Origin: Smallanthus sonchifolius | Taxonomy: Eukaryota > Streptophyta > Magnoliopsida > Asterales > Asteraceae | DNA length: 64,000 nt | Direction: 5' to 3' | Assembly (NCBI GenBank): GCA_023525975.1 | Contig: CM042039.1 | Coordinates: forward strand, 15,220,501-15,284,500 | Shown here: one piece after another, positions 21,303 through 33,300 of the stretch | Layout of the letters: every line of letters begins with the position of its first letter | How positions within the stretch are numbered: the stretch's first letter is position 1 | Translations under genes and position numbers: made by a program | The notes under the pieces: model-generated | What the model was told of the DNA's origin: nothing | What the model saw: only the letters and a program-made list of their open reading frames with translations | The model's database searches: none

Positions 21303-21834
21303 TTCGAAACCTTTGAAAAGATCGTTCAAATTAGAAACCGTATTGCGTTGTCAAAAGAGCTATGCCGATAAGCGTCGTAAACCGTTAGAGTTTCAAGTAG
21401 GTTACATGGTCTTGTTAAATATCTCACCTTGGAAAGGTGTCATTCGTTTTGGGAAATGACTCAAACTAAATCCTCGTCATGGTGGACCGTTGAAGATAGT
21501 GAAGAGAATTGGCCCAATAGCGTATCAACTGGACCTACCCGAAGGACTTTGTGGTGTACACAACGTCTTTCATGTCTCAAACTTGAAGAAATGTGTAGCA
21601 GACGAGTCACTCACAGTTCCTCTTGATGAACTACACTTCGATGAACAGTTGCGTTTCATCGAGAAACCAGTAGAAATCATGGATAGGGAAGTCAAAACGC
21701 TTAAACGCTGTAAAATTCCTATTTTCAGAGTTCGTTGGAACTCGAAACGCGGACCGGAATTCACATGGGAGCGCGAGGATCAGATGATGCGCAAGTATTC
21801 TCATCTTTTCAAGCACTCCACGTCAAACACTTAA
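21303..21834 (+). pseudogene. Gypsy integrase C-terminal remnant 2
   Basis: Starts within ETFEKIVQIRNRI directly after the LTR end and a truncated primer-binding site. It has YADKRRKPLEFQVG, a TGA at 21457-21459, and a clean tail from LKIVKRIGPIAYQLDLPEG to HLFKHSTSNT (stop 21832-21834). It is frame-shifted near 21345 and lacks all catalytic residues. A duplicated polypurine region follows at 21860-21950. Confidence 0.85.
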
Positions 21835-21951
21835 GGTACTATTTAATTTTTGGAACAAAAATTCTTTCAACTAGGGATGATGAGACACCCCGGAATATTT
21901 TTTTATTCTTACGTTAATTTTCGGGACGAAAATTCTTTCAACTAAGGATGA

Positions 21952-24664
21952 TGTGACTTCCGGCCTTTTTGAGTTAACTCCGTTAGCACAAATCTGTTAA
22001 TTCTTAACCTAGTTAACCAGTTACAAACCTTAGGGACTAATTCTGTCTTTATTTAAACTGAAATTACAAGGTCTAGTTGAGTAATTACACCAAACTCCAT
22101 CCTATTGACTTGTAAAGTCAAAATTGAACGAAATTGTCTCTGTTGACTTTTATAAGTCAAACCGCAATGTTCTTGGATTCAAATCAAACCCGTAATTTGC
22201 CTTGATGATCTGAATTCATAACTGTAACACACAACAATTTTGATATAAATCATCATTGAGCCGTTTCTAAACATTTAACGTCGTTATTAAGTACGAATTA
22301 ATCGAATTAAGTTCATACATCCTTAACCGTCGACCCCCTTGTCAAACATCACCGAATTCAATCATTTAGGATAAATTTCGAAATCAATCACCCTGCACAC
22401 TCTAGTCTCACTGCTCTGAACCTATTGCACCATCCAATTCGGTCGGAGACGCTATAGGAGACGCCGGAAACTAACCCGACGAGTCGCGGCTGTGTTCTAG
22501 TCGTGCATCATCAACCCGACATTGAATGAGGTAATTGAAACCACCCTCTGATTCGTCTTAGTCTGTAGAATGAAAGCCCTAACCTAATTAGGGCTTAAAG
22601 TATTAAATCTATAACGAACAAATTCTAGGGTTCATCGTATGAACATGGTAATCAAATCCTAATCTAGACTCTGTTTCAATTCAATTAAATCACATGAGTA
22701 GAGTCGCAGTTCATTACTTAGTAAAAGCCCCATGATTCCATCAATAAACAATATCGAATTCGATCAAATTGATTTTGTATTCTTAAACTTGGGTTTCGGT
22801 TTTAAAAACAAGAATTAACGATTATAAACTTGATGTTTTTGCAATTAGACCTAAAATATATAGATAAAAAAAATCCCCATGTCTGTTGGTTCAATCAAAA
22901 TCGAATTCAGCGGATTAACGGAGGAGTTTGCGATCGGTTCATGTGGGAGGGGAAGAACACAGAGACCGTCTGTGTTAAAACCATTTGGTTCGGGTCACGT
23001 ACATGATCACCCTAGCGGGTTGACTGGTTAAGATCTTGTGCTGATAGGGTAGAGACCCGGTTTCAAGTCTTTATGCCCACATCTTTTTATTTAGTCACTT
23101 TTTACACTATAATTTTATATAAAAAAACTTTTCCTATACTATCATATTAGTATATTGATATGTTTTGAACCCGGAAAACACACGTAGGCTCGGGAATTGA
23201 TTTATATCTCAGTTTAGGTGTTATTTTAATAATAATAATCGCATAGTTATTTTATTAACGCCTAAACGATTATTTTAACTCGTAAATTATTATTTCCCAC
23301 AACTAGAAATAATACGATTATTCACATTATAACCCACGCTTATATGCCCGAATAAAAATAATATATTTCTTATTTTTTTGTCACGTATTTAATTATCGTG
23401 TTATCTTTCCAACTTAAAAATAATATAATAATATTATTTTCCCTAAACCATTATTTTGATGGTAAAAACACACGAATACATATTTAATAATAATATTCGT
23501 AATTAGAAACTTTCGATACGAATCGCATCTATCTTAATTATTAAAGTAAGAAATTCTATAAACCCGAGGACACGCTGGTCTAACCGTTGATCCTAAGTAT
23601 AATTTAGGACGTTCGATCTTTCCATGTCGTTGTGACAAACTCTTACGTGTTCCTAACTGTCACATCTTATTCTAGGGCATTCATAGATTGTCCGCGTGCA
23701 ATCCATTCGTGGTTAGTGTTGCATCCTTGTGTGGTGCTAATTACTACGCTTTAGTAAGACTCAGGTGAGTTTCACGGCCCATTTTACTTGTTTTCCTATC
23801 GGGGGAGGAACATGCATATACACAAACATCATTTTACAAGTTTTCCCGTTAGGGAGAAACATGCATACAAACCAACAGTATTTTACTTGTTTCCCGTTGG
23901 GAAGAAACATGCACACGAACAGACATCCGTTTACTGTCTTCCCGCCAGGGAGAGACATACGCATGAACAGACATGGATCACATAGTATTTCGCTACCACT
24001 TGTTTACCTAAGTGCAAACATAACATGCAAAGTCCTTACACACTCGGGCCGTTAATATATGGAGTATAACGAGGAAATTTGAGTAGTACTACTGGGTTTG
24101 ACAAACCTCACCCGGGTTAGTCGCGCTAACTTGATTGGAGATCTAACGGGTGTAAATTGTCCTAAACACTTGCCATTGTTGATGTTAGCAATGGCGGAAG
24201 GCACCCAAACACAAACAGTCAGCTTCGGTTGCGAACGCTTAGAGTAACTTGTACATTGTCTAGCTAGCAATAGGTGTGACTTACGTATGTGGATCCTAGA
24301 AACACTCAAACGATTTATTCACTTGCAAACCTGTGAACTCACCAACCTCGTGTTGACACTTTTTTTACTTGTTTCTGAGGTCGATAAGGCACAGGTTGCA
24401 CACTTAGGACATACATGGATTCCAACTATCATTTCATCCTTATGCAAACATTTAAAACAATTCACTTGTTTTATTAAACTAAACTTGGGCGCGCTTGTTT
24501 TGCGCATTTGTTTTCCTATTTAAACACTTCCGCATTAACTCTGAACTTTTATGATATTTCATTTATGTCCCATATAGTGTCGTTTGATGTAACTAATGAC
24601 TGAGATCCTGGTTTGTCACACACCAAACGGTAAAACTCCGTTAGTATAATTTGGGGGTGTGACA
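21952..24664 (+). repeat. Full-length Gypsy LTR (2.7 kb)
   Basis: Starts TGTGACTTCC after a polypurine stretch and ends GGGGGTGTGACA. Being 2713 bases long, it is the reference copy for the truncated LTRs around it. It holds the CATGCA/GGGAGAAACATGC minisatellite at 23770-23960 and the tRNA-like segment at about 23020-23085. The ORFs within it are repeat-derived. Confidence 0.8.
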
Positions 24665-24672
24665 GATTGGTA

Positions 24673-25204
24673 TTCGAAACCTCTGAAAAGATCGTTCAAT
24701 TTAGAAACCATATTTCGTTGTCAAAAGAGCTATGCCGATAAGCGTCGTAAACCGTTAGAGTTTCAAGTAGGCGACATAGTCTTGTTAAAAATCTCACCTT
24801 GGAAAGGTGTCATTCGTTTTGGGAAACGAGGCAAACTAAATCCTCGTGATGTTGGACCGTTGAAGATAGTGAAGAGAATTGGCACAGTAGTGTATCAACT
24901 GTACCTACCCGAAGGACTTAGTGGTGTACACAACGTCTTTCATGTCTCGAACTTGAAGAATTGTGTAGCAGACGAGTCACTCGTAGTCCCTCTTGATGAA
25001 CTACACATCGATGAACAGTTGCGTTTCATCGAGGAACCAGTAGAAATCATGGATAGTGAAGTCAAAATGCTTAAACGCAGTAAAATTCCTATTGTCAGAG
25101 TTCGTTGGAACTCAAAACGCGGACCGGAATTCACATGGGAGCGCGAGGATCAGATAATGCGCAAGTATTCTCATCTTTTCAAGCACTCCACGTCAAACAC
25201 TTAA
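24673..25204 (+). pseudogene. Gypsy integrase C-terminal remnant 3
   Basis: Same structure as remnant 2 but with an unbroken frame from TDWYSKPLKRSF to HLFKHSTSNT. The first ~20 codons are read in a non-native frame before YADKRRKPLEFQVGDIVLLK. It contains the SH3-like and chromodomain-like tail only. It cannot integrate DNA. Confidence 0.85.
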
Positions 25205-25323
25205 GGTACTATTTAATTTTTGGGATGAAAATTCTTTCAACTAGGGGATGATGAGACACCCCTGAATTTTTTTTTATTATTACTTTAATTTCCTGGACGA
25301 AAATTCTTTCAACTAGGGGATGA

Positions 25324-25717
25324 TGTGACATCCGGCCTTTTTGAGTTAACTCCGTTAGCACAAATCCGTTAATTCTTAACCTAGTTAACCATGCCAACCT
25401 CGTGTTGACAGTTTTTCTTACATGTTTCTCAGGTCGATAAGACACAGGTTGCACACTTAGGACATGCATGGAGTCCTACTATCATTTCATCCTCATGCAA
25501 ACATTTAAAACAAGTCACTTGTTTTATTAAACTAAACTTGGGCACGCTTGTTTTGCGCATTTATTTTCCTATTTAAACGTTTCCGCATTAACTCTGAACT
25601 TTTATGATATTTCATTTATGTCCCATATAGTGTCGTTTGATGTAACTAATGATTGAGATCTTGGTTTGTCACACACCAAACGGTAAAATTCCGTTAGTGG
25701 AATTTGAGGGTGTGACA
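25324..25717 (+). repeat. Gypsy LTR with large internal deletion
   Basis: Starts TGTGACATCC after AACTAGGGGATGA. It jumps at CCTAGTTAACC to the LTR tail (ATGCCAACCTCGTGTTGACA) and ends GGGTGTGACA next to the TSD CAAAC. At 394 bases, about 2.3 kb of the LTR is missing. Confidence 0.8.
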
Positions 25718-25722
25718 CAAAC

Positions 25723-26064
25723 CCAATTCACCGTCGATTTACCAACCCTAACCTTTTGTTCTACCAAATCACCATTACAACACATAATAACGTGACTGAT
25801 TATTTCATCCACTAAACCCTCGGTCTCCGACTTCGAGTTTGAAAATTCAAATTTAAAGTTGACTAAATGGTATAGAATTGGGGCAACAAGAGATATCTGC
25901 TTCAAATAGCTGCTATCAGACAGATTACGAAAGGAAATCAAGGAGTGAAACAAGTCCTTCACGGACAACAAAAGTTTTTAATGATCTTTTGTAGTTGATG
26001 AATTAGCGGTTTGGAATGTGGTCGCAGAATAAAACCAGATGAATTCAAGCAGTGGATCTGTCAT
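25723..26064 (-). pseudogene. 5' half of the captured host gene in the Pack-MULE
   Basis: ATG at 26064 begins MTDPLLEFIWFYSATT, with an in-frame TAA at 25978-25980 (codon 29). The frame then stays open through LLSVKDLFHSLISFRN and KVRVGKSTVNWVC up to the CAAAC target site at 25718-25722. Joining it across the retroelement to 14179-13912 restores a continuous frame (…NWVC then LVPVWIADQVRQ…), giving a protein of about 205 residues. I do not recognise the family; it looks soluble, with one hydrophobic helix in the second half. A single stop codon is the only disruption seen besides the insertion. Confidence 0.65.
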
Positions 26065-26322
26065 CGTCTAGATCAATTACCGTTAGGGAAGACGAAGTTA
26101 ATGAAATTAGGGCTCACATGTCTGATATAAAGGCAACAAGGGTAAAACCGACTTTTGTGACATAAATGGACGTGGGAATGGATGGATTTTTGACGTAGGG
26201 ACGCAAAAACAAAGAGAAAATTTATCAAAGGGGGTTAAATTGCCCTTTCTTTTAAACAGAGTTGTAAGCTGTCAGCGGGCCTAAACCACAAGGGTGCAAA
26301 TTCCAGTTAACTCTTTACATAA

Positions 26323-26892
26323 ATAATAAATTTGTAAGTCATATCGAGCTCAAGTGTATGAAACTTAGACGTTTATAGGCTTGTAAATACGCTAGTCTTA
26401 GGCTTGTAAATACCTAATCTTAAGGGTGACAAGGGCATAACTCAAAACTACCCCTCAACCAACCAACCAATATAATGTCATCTCATAACCCAACATTTCA
26501 TCACAACGGCTTCATTCACGGGTTCATGAACCCGGTTTTCAACCCGTAAACGGAACCCGCGCTACCTGCGGCAGTGTTCCCGTGTTACCCGAGCCAACCC
26601 GCGTCCACCCTAAGCTCCAAATCGTTTAAGCTTGAGTTTTATGAAAGAGGTAACTTCATTATGTTGTACTTTACAGTGTTATTACTGCATGTAAGACATG
26701 AAAGTAGAATAACATAATAATATTAACATATATAGTAGTAGTAGGAGTAGCGGGGGCGAGGCGGTAGTTTTCATAACACCCTATGGTTATGAATCTGGTT
26801 TCATTATGTTTTTCAACTAGATCACTGGACCGAGTTTCTTATTTTGATAATAAAAATTTCAATTGTTTTTTTTTTTGAAACCTAACAGGAAA
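26323..26892. other. Non-coding stretch between the Pack-MULE and a Copia relic
   Basis: Contains a moderately G+C-rich piece with CCCGGTTTTCAACCCGTAAACGG and a short (TAG)n run near 26735. No gene, and no repeat recurring elsewhere in the window, was recognised. Confidence 0.35.
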
Positions 26893-27450
26893 TCATAACA
26901 AATGTAAGCGCTCAATCAAGTCACTAAAAAATGTTGAAGAGCTGCCTTTAATGATAATGCCATCAACATATACTAGTATATAGCAAGTAATTGCATCCCA
27001 AGAATAACACAAAGTGAGAGGTGTTCGAAACACACTAAACGAATCCAAATGTAGTAAGAGTCGTAGAGAGTTGGGAGAACCAAGTTCTCGGAGCTTGCTT
27101 AAGACCGTAATGGCCTTCTTCAGCAAGCAAACATGATGAGGGCAAGTCGGGTCAATAAATTCGGGAGGCTTGCCATGAACGCAATCTCAAAACTCTCCTT
27201 AAAAAAGGCATTGTTGATATCAAGTTTTCGAATATCCCAACCTCATGAAAAGGCAAGCGATAGAACCAACCTGACAATGGTCAGTTTGACCACTGGATTG
27301 AACGTCTTTATATAGTCCGCATCTTCCTTATGATGAAAGCCCTCTTGAACAACTCAGGCTTTATGCCTGCTGACTGACCCATTCGGATGTTGTTTGATTT
27401 TGCAAACCCACTTCCACTCAACAATGTTGGCCTCATAAGGAGGCGATATT
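26893..27450 (-). pseudogene. Copia reverse transcriptase relic
   Basis: On the minus strand, stops and frameshifts interrupt recognisable Copia RT blocks: VEWKWVCKIKQHPNGSVSRHKA, ADYIKTFNPVVKLTIVRLVL, IRKLDINNAFF and ILVYVDGIIIKGS. The last is the YVDD box with the second Asp changed to Gly. Other domains and LTRs were not found. It is an old fragment. Confidence 0.8.
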
Positions 27451-28731
27451 ATATTCATGTACAGTTAAAATAGGGAGCAACAATATCTGTACGCATGGCA
27501 TCCCACCATACTAGTAATTTATTTGCATGACACATTTTTATCCTATTGTACTTGTGCATTTTAGATAGTTTTGTATTCGTTTTTAGTTTGTATTTGAGTA
27601 TATGTCATGTTTTACAGGTGCTCGTGTGAAAAGGAAGAGTTATATTATGAAGAGATCGAGCACACAAGGAGAGAGGTTGAAAAGAAGAAAAAGAATAAAA
27701 AGTGTTTGAATTTCAGAGCTTCGCGGTACGCGAAGAGTTAGTCTCAATGTCTCGCGGTGTAATATTTGTAAAATTTCCGTGTGAAATATTATAAAAAATA
27801 AAAGTTAAAGCAGTAGAAGTGTATAATACCTTAATATTTTGATAATGCACGACCTCGTAATCATAAACGAGTAAAATGACTATTTGAAATTTGAGGTTTA
27901 GACGAGCTTTTAGAGATCGTTTAATAATAATAAAATGTTATTATTTTTAAAACTTGCTTCGTTTTTAATGAAACTCAGGTCGACTTGTAGAGAAAAATAA
28001 GCTCGTCCCAATGACTTATTCGTAATTTTATAAAACGTCATATTATAAAAGTTATAAGAGAAAAACGAGGTAAGCAGCTGAATTAATTAGAATAATATAA
28101 TAATAATAAATTATATTAATCAAAATATACGTGTACATAAGTTGTGTGTACGTGGGTTGTTTCTGTTGAAATCCCACATCGAAAAGCAAATGAAGTTCTC
28201 ATCCCACATCGACTTTGTAAGAAATAACTTGCTCAACCTTTTACTATAAATAGGATAGGAATGTATAGGTTTGATTTAGATTATAAGTTTTTGGGAACGC
28301 TCTATTATAAAGAGATCTTCGAGTTTTCAATACCTTTTTGGGTGTTGTTAATAGTTATTTTGGAGCATGAGTAGGGAGACTCTACATCAAATTGTCGTAT
28401 ATATTTTTCAGGTACATTCTCGTTTTAGTTTATGTTTAGTTAATTATTAGTTTTTTTTATTATTATTAAGCTTTAGGATTATTATTAGGGTAGATATTGG
28501 TAGCTTAGCTTTAGTTAGGTATGGACTGATCATCAATGCTTAACCAAGGCAACGTTAGCTAATATCAACCATGGTAATAATAGACCTTAGGGTTATTATT
28601 ACGGTGGGTATTGGGTAACCTAGCCTTAGCTAGGCATTGATTTGATCACCCATGCATAACCAAGACAGCGTTAGCCAATATCAATCAAAATAATAATTAG
28701 TTAGGTGTACCCTAACCTAACTTAGGGTAAC
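27451..28731. other. Non-coding stretch with a 118-base tandem pair
   Basis: A possible LTR-like start (TGTTGAAATCCCACATCG, 28163) is followed by CTATAAATAGG (28244) as a candidate TATA box. At 28470-28705 a ~118-base unit containing AACCAAGGCAACGTTAGC occurs twice. No coding sequence was recognised. Confidence 0.4.
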
Positions 28732-29681
28732 TGTATCAGGACCCAGAAATCTTCGAGATAGGAGACGAAACGCTGCTTTCAGTAGAAACTCAACTTTAAG
28801 GTGAATACATTTATAGTCTTTTTAAAAGCATACAAAGTTTTTATACTTTCAAAATGGCATGAACCCGGTTAAATATATCTAATACATAAAGGTAACTTAC
28901 GGGAAGCATCTTGCATTTATTGTACGTATGGTTTGATCAAATCGATATACATACCATGGTGCGGCTATGGTTGCTAGCTTCATTCTTGTGGAAGGATTAT
29001 AACGTAGCCGGATATACACCGGAAGTTATATCCACTTGAATTTTAGTTGCTAGTAGATGGACATGGTGCGGCTATGGTATGGCTAGCTTCATTCTTGCGG
29101 AAGGATTATAGCGCAGCCGGAGATACACCGGAAGTTATATCCACTTGAATTTCAGTTGCTAGTGTATGAGGTGATAGTGTATGTGTATGTTACTATGCAA
29201 ATTATGATTAAATAGATTTAACTGTTTCACGTGGCAAAATGTTTTGTGTCTTGTAAATGTTATTCACCAACTTTACGTTGACGTATATTTTTAAAATGTT
29301 TTCAGGTAATCATGAATAACTTTGATAGTAAGATAGTGGTTTAGGAATGATATACCCCTAGACTCCTGAATACCTTACTCAGTTTTAGACAAGCTGGTGA
29401 TGACTACAATACATAGAATCATGACTCCCATGGCTCGGGAAATTATTAAACGATCTTGTAATACGGAGTATAAAACTTTGAATTTTCAGAATAAGTATTG
29501 TAAATTATTAGGGGTGTTTAATTCCCCATTTTTTATGAAAATGACAGTTACTCGACTACAAAAGTCGAGAATTTTCATGAAACTCGGAACTATGTAATTT
29601 CCGCTGTGAAATAAAATGATTATTCAAAACAGGTACCAATCTAAGTCGCACGCCCGGTGTGTCATTTCTCAGAGTGTGACA
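28732..29681 (+). repeat. 5' LTR of a Gypsy element
   Basis: Starts TGTATCAGGACCC and ends GAGTGTGACA (950 bases). Immediately after it, AGTTGTTATCAGAGAAAC at 29682-29699 fits a primer-binding site of the initiator-Met type (TGGTATCAGAGC) with changes. Inside, a 107-base unit with CATGGTGCGGCTATGG is tandemly duplicated (28955-29054 and 29062-29164). No matching 3' LTR is in the window. Confidence 0.7.
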
Positions 29682-29889
29682 AGTTGTTATCAGAGAAACA
29701 AGTTTCAAAGAATTAGATACTTAAGATAGTATCTAAGCTTTAACCTTCATGATATGTCATGCTTTAGTTAGATGCTTGTCATAGTATCTAAGCTCTAACT
29801 AGATTGAGAAAGAATGCCTACTAAGAAAGGTAGTTAGATTCTTGTACGTAGATACTCGTATCTAAGACTAAAATATTAGAAATTGCAGG

Positions 29890-30310
29890 ATGTCAAACTC
29901 AACAAACTCTGATGGACCCCCACAAAATAATGGAGGCCATAAAAATAAAGTAGTCAGTAATAACAATGAACCCGTTCTTCTCAAGGACAAAGTAATACAG
30001 TTAATTGAAATTAAAATCGCTAAAGTTATTCCAAAACTAGTGGCCGCTATGGAAAAACAAAAGGAGGCGGAGAAGGAGAAGAAAGAGTGTTCTAATAATG
30101 GCAAATCTAAAAGAAAGGAAGATGATGAATATCATGAAGTTAGTACTAAAGATTCAAATTCTGAAAGTTATAAACCAAAGAAGAAAGCTAAGAAGGAAGG
30201 ATGTGATTTTAAGACCTTCCAATCTTACAAGCCAGCCAAATTTTCTAGCACAGAAGGAGCTATAACTGGTATTAGATGGATGGAGAAATTAAATTCAGTA
30301 ATGAAAAGAT
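29890..30310 (+). pseudogene. Gypsy gag, N-terminal part
   Basis: ATG at 29890 starts MSNSTNSDGPPQNNGG. Residues 50-105 are a lysine/glutamate-rich charged stretch, followed by FKTFQSYKPAKFSSTEG and ITGIRWMEKLNSVMKR, the gag core opening seen in plant Gypsy elements. The frame is then cut by Copia sequence at about 30310. Gag resumes at 34379, so the two segments are one gene split by an insertion, with about 60-70 codons missing between them. Confidence 0.75.
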
Positions 30311-33300
30311 GTGCATGTTCGAATGCTTATCATGTCCACCACCGACAACCCTAACTACCTCCGGTGGATTGCCAATGATGCGCATGTTCGAATGCTTATC
30401 ATGTCCACCATTTTTGAAACCTCCTTTCAACATGTACAGGGAACTACCTCCAGGGATTTATGGCTTTCCCTAGAACGTGCTTATGCACCAAATACGGCTT
30501 CCCGAGATTTTACCTTGAAACTGCAATTGCTAAGGATTCTGATGAAAGGCGATGAAACCCCTGTTACCTATCTTTCCTAGGTTATGGATTACACTTCTAC
30601 CCTAGCAAACATAGGCGAAGCCATGAAGGACAAGGATCGGGTCATGCTCACTGTTGCTGACCTGCGTGATGAATACATCGGGCTTAAGTCCAACCTTCTG
30701 GCGCGCAGCCCACCAGTCACCTTCAATGAATTACCGGGCTTACTTTCTGATCATGATTTTATGCTGCACAAGCCCATCTCTGATGTTTCGGGCACCTCTT
30801 CTCAGGCCTTTGCTGCCACAACAGGCACCCCTGTTACTGATTCTCCTTCCCTTACACAGTTTCAACAGTTGGCGACTTAGTTTGGGTATCAACTGCACCC
30901 AATCAGCCAGTCTCTCAACTCACCACATGCCCTTTATGCCTCTCGACCTGCGCCAAACAGAAATTCTCGTAGGGGAACCAACCGTGGGTTGTACCGTGGT
31001 ACTACCAGGGGACGTGACAATACTCGGACAACTGCCTCCCGTCAATTTGACGGGCCTCCACACAGAACATGGTTTATGGTCATTGTAACCGTTGTGGCAT
31101 TGGTCACTTACCATCCCAATGCCCAAACCACTCTCATGTTACCACCCGGGCTGCTACTCAGGCAAACTTTGCCTCCTTTTCAGACGCTGGTTCTACTTCG
31201 GGGAATACCTGGTTCCCAGACACAGGTGCTAATGGCCATTTTACCCCGGACTTAACAAACCTTGACAACTCTGAGGTTTATTCAGGTATTAACTCACTCC
31301 ACGTTGGTGACGAGTCTTCACACACTACCCTTCTCATGGGTCCAAGTGATAATGGCCTCTACTCACTTCGCTTACCACAACTCAAGCTTGTTTCCAAGCA
31401 AGTCTTCACCGCAAATAAAGCTTCCTCTACCATTTGGCATCAACGTCTCGGACACCCTCATGAACGTGTTTTTCATTTACTTGTTTCAAATAATTCCTTA
31501 CCTGTTCCTCTAAGTTATGTTCCTCTTTATGTAATGCTTATCAAATGGGAAAATCCTCCAAACTTACTTTACATAAATCTACATTTCAAAGTCATAATGT
31601 TTTGGACTTAGTCTATTGTGATGTTTGGGGACCTTCCCCTACTGTGTCTCTTGATGTACACCGCTTCTTTTTGTTATGTGTGGATCACCACTCTCGATTT
31701 ATGTGGTATTATCCGCTTGTCCGTAAATCGGATGTTTTTACCACCTTTACCAGCTTTGTCACCATGGTTGAACGTCAGTTCAACACTAAACTAAAAAGGG
31801 TGCAAACCGATTGGGGGGAGTTTCGTAACCTTTCTCCCTTCTTCACCAAGCTTGGTATCATTCATCGGCGTTCCTGTCCATACACTAGTGAACAAAATGG
31901 GTTTGTTGAACGCCGTAACCGTCATGTTGTGGAAACAGGGCTTGCCCTCCTTGCCCACTCTTCTCTCCCACACCGATTCTAGCACTTTGCATTTGAAACC
32001 GCTGTCTACCTTATCAATCGCCTTCCATCCGGAATTTCCTCCAATAAATCACCCTTTCAACACATCTTTAATCATAAACCAGATGAATCTTTCCTCCGTG
32101 CCTTTGGGTGTCAATGCTTTCCCTACCTACATCCGTATAACCGTCACAAAATGGATTTCCGATCCACCTCATGTGTTTTCCTTGGTTACAGCCCTCTTCG
32201 TCATGGTTATCGGTGCTTTGATCCCACCACAGAAAGAATATATATTGTTAGACATGTGCGGTTTAATGAAACCGTATTCCCTTTCCAAATCCCCATTTCC
32301 CCAATTTACCCTTCACCCGCTACCCCTACCTCTCCCTATGTGTCCACTTTTCCCGACCCCATTCCACCCAACAGCCCCACTCCACTTGATACTACTGTTC
32401 ATAGTGTTCCTTCCTTTACCTCCACTACCCCCCCTACCTCTGAACCATCCTCACCACAGCCCTCTACTTCCTCACACTCCACATCATCCTCTTCCCCACC
32501 TGTCTCCCCTTCCTCAGCCTCTAGTTCCTCTTCCACACCACCAAATATTCCTCCGCCACCTCCACGGCCTCGACCTTCTCACCTACGCCAAAATCCTAAA
32601 CGTCTCACTCCCTATAATCCCTCTGCATACACAGCCACCTCATCCTCACCTCCCACCGAACCCACTTCCTTTACCGTCGCCAACAAATCCCCGGATTGGC
32701 GTCTTGCCATGACCGAGGAGTTTGAAGCACTTTGTAAGAACGGCACATGGTCCTTAGTTCCTTATGTCCCTAATACTAATGTTGTTGATTGCAATTGGGT
32801 TTACAGGTTAAAGACGGATCCCCACGGCATGATTACTCGGCATAAAGCACGCCTTGTTGCAAAAGGGTTTACTCAACAGGCTGGTGTAGACTATCATGAG
32901 ACCTTTAGTCCCGTTGTCAAAGCCACCACGATTCGGGTTCTTTTGTCCCTTGCTGTGACAAATGCTTGGTCTCTTCGCCAACTAGATGTGCAAAATGCCT
33001 TCCTCCGTGGTGATTATTTATATGAAACAACCACCGGGCTTTACGGATCCAGGCAAACCAGATCATGGGTGTCTTCTTCGTAAGTCTCTTTATGGGCTCA
33101 AGCAAGCCCCACGGGCTTGGTTCCATCAATTATCCGCTGCTCTTTACCAAATTGGTTTCCAAGGCTCCAAGACAGATCCTTCCTTATTTATTATGAACCA
33201 CCATGGCACTCTTATTTATGTTCTTGTATATGTTGACGATATTATCATCACTGGCAACAACCCGACTTCCCTTGATGGCATCATTAGCCAGCTCAGCTAT

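Larger units (their letters stand above)
14185..25717 (+). mobile_element. Composite Gypsy LTR chain with one shared target duplication
   Basis: The outer ends are TGTGACATCC (14185) and GGGTGTGACA (25717). They are flanked by the 5-base direct repeat CAAAC at 14180-14184 and 25718-25722. Inside, LTR sequence alternates with three integrase C-terminal remnants in the same orientation. No gag, protease or RT remains. The single outer TSD shows that the chain grew from one insertion, probably by unequal exchange and deletion between LTRs. Confidence 0.8.
13648..26313 (-). mobile_element. Pack-MULE-like element carrying a captured host gene, later split
   Basis: The left end GAGTTAACTGGAATTTGCACC and the complement of the right end GGTGCAAATTCCAGTTAACTC are a terminal inverted repeat extending over roughly 150 bases with some divergence. 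Perfect 9-base direct repeats TTTACATAA flank it (13639-13647 and 26314-26322), the size expected for Mutator-like elements. Without the later retroelement insertion (14185-25717) the element would be about 1.1 kb. It encodes no transposase of its own. Confidence 0.85.

Noticed and set aside
31852..32712. 286-codon plus-strand frame in the Copia element
   Set aside because: Leucine/proline-rich shadow in an alternative frame of the Copia integrase and linker; the native frame carries the domain motifs.
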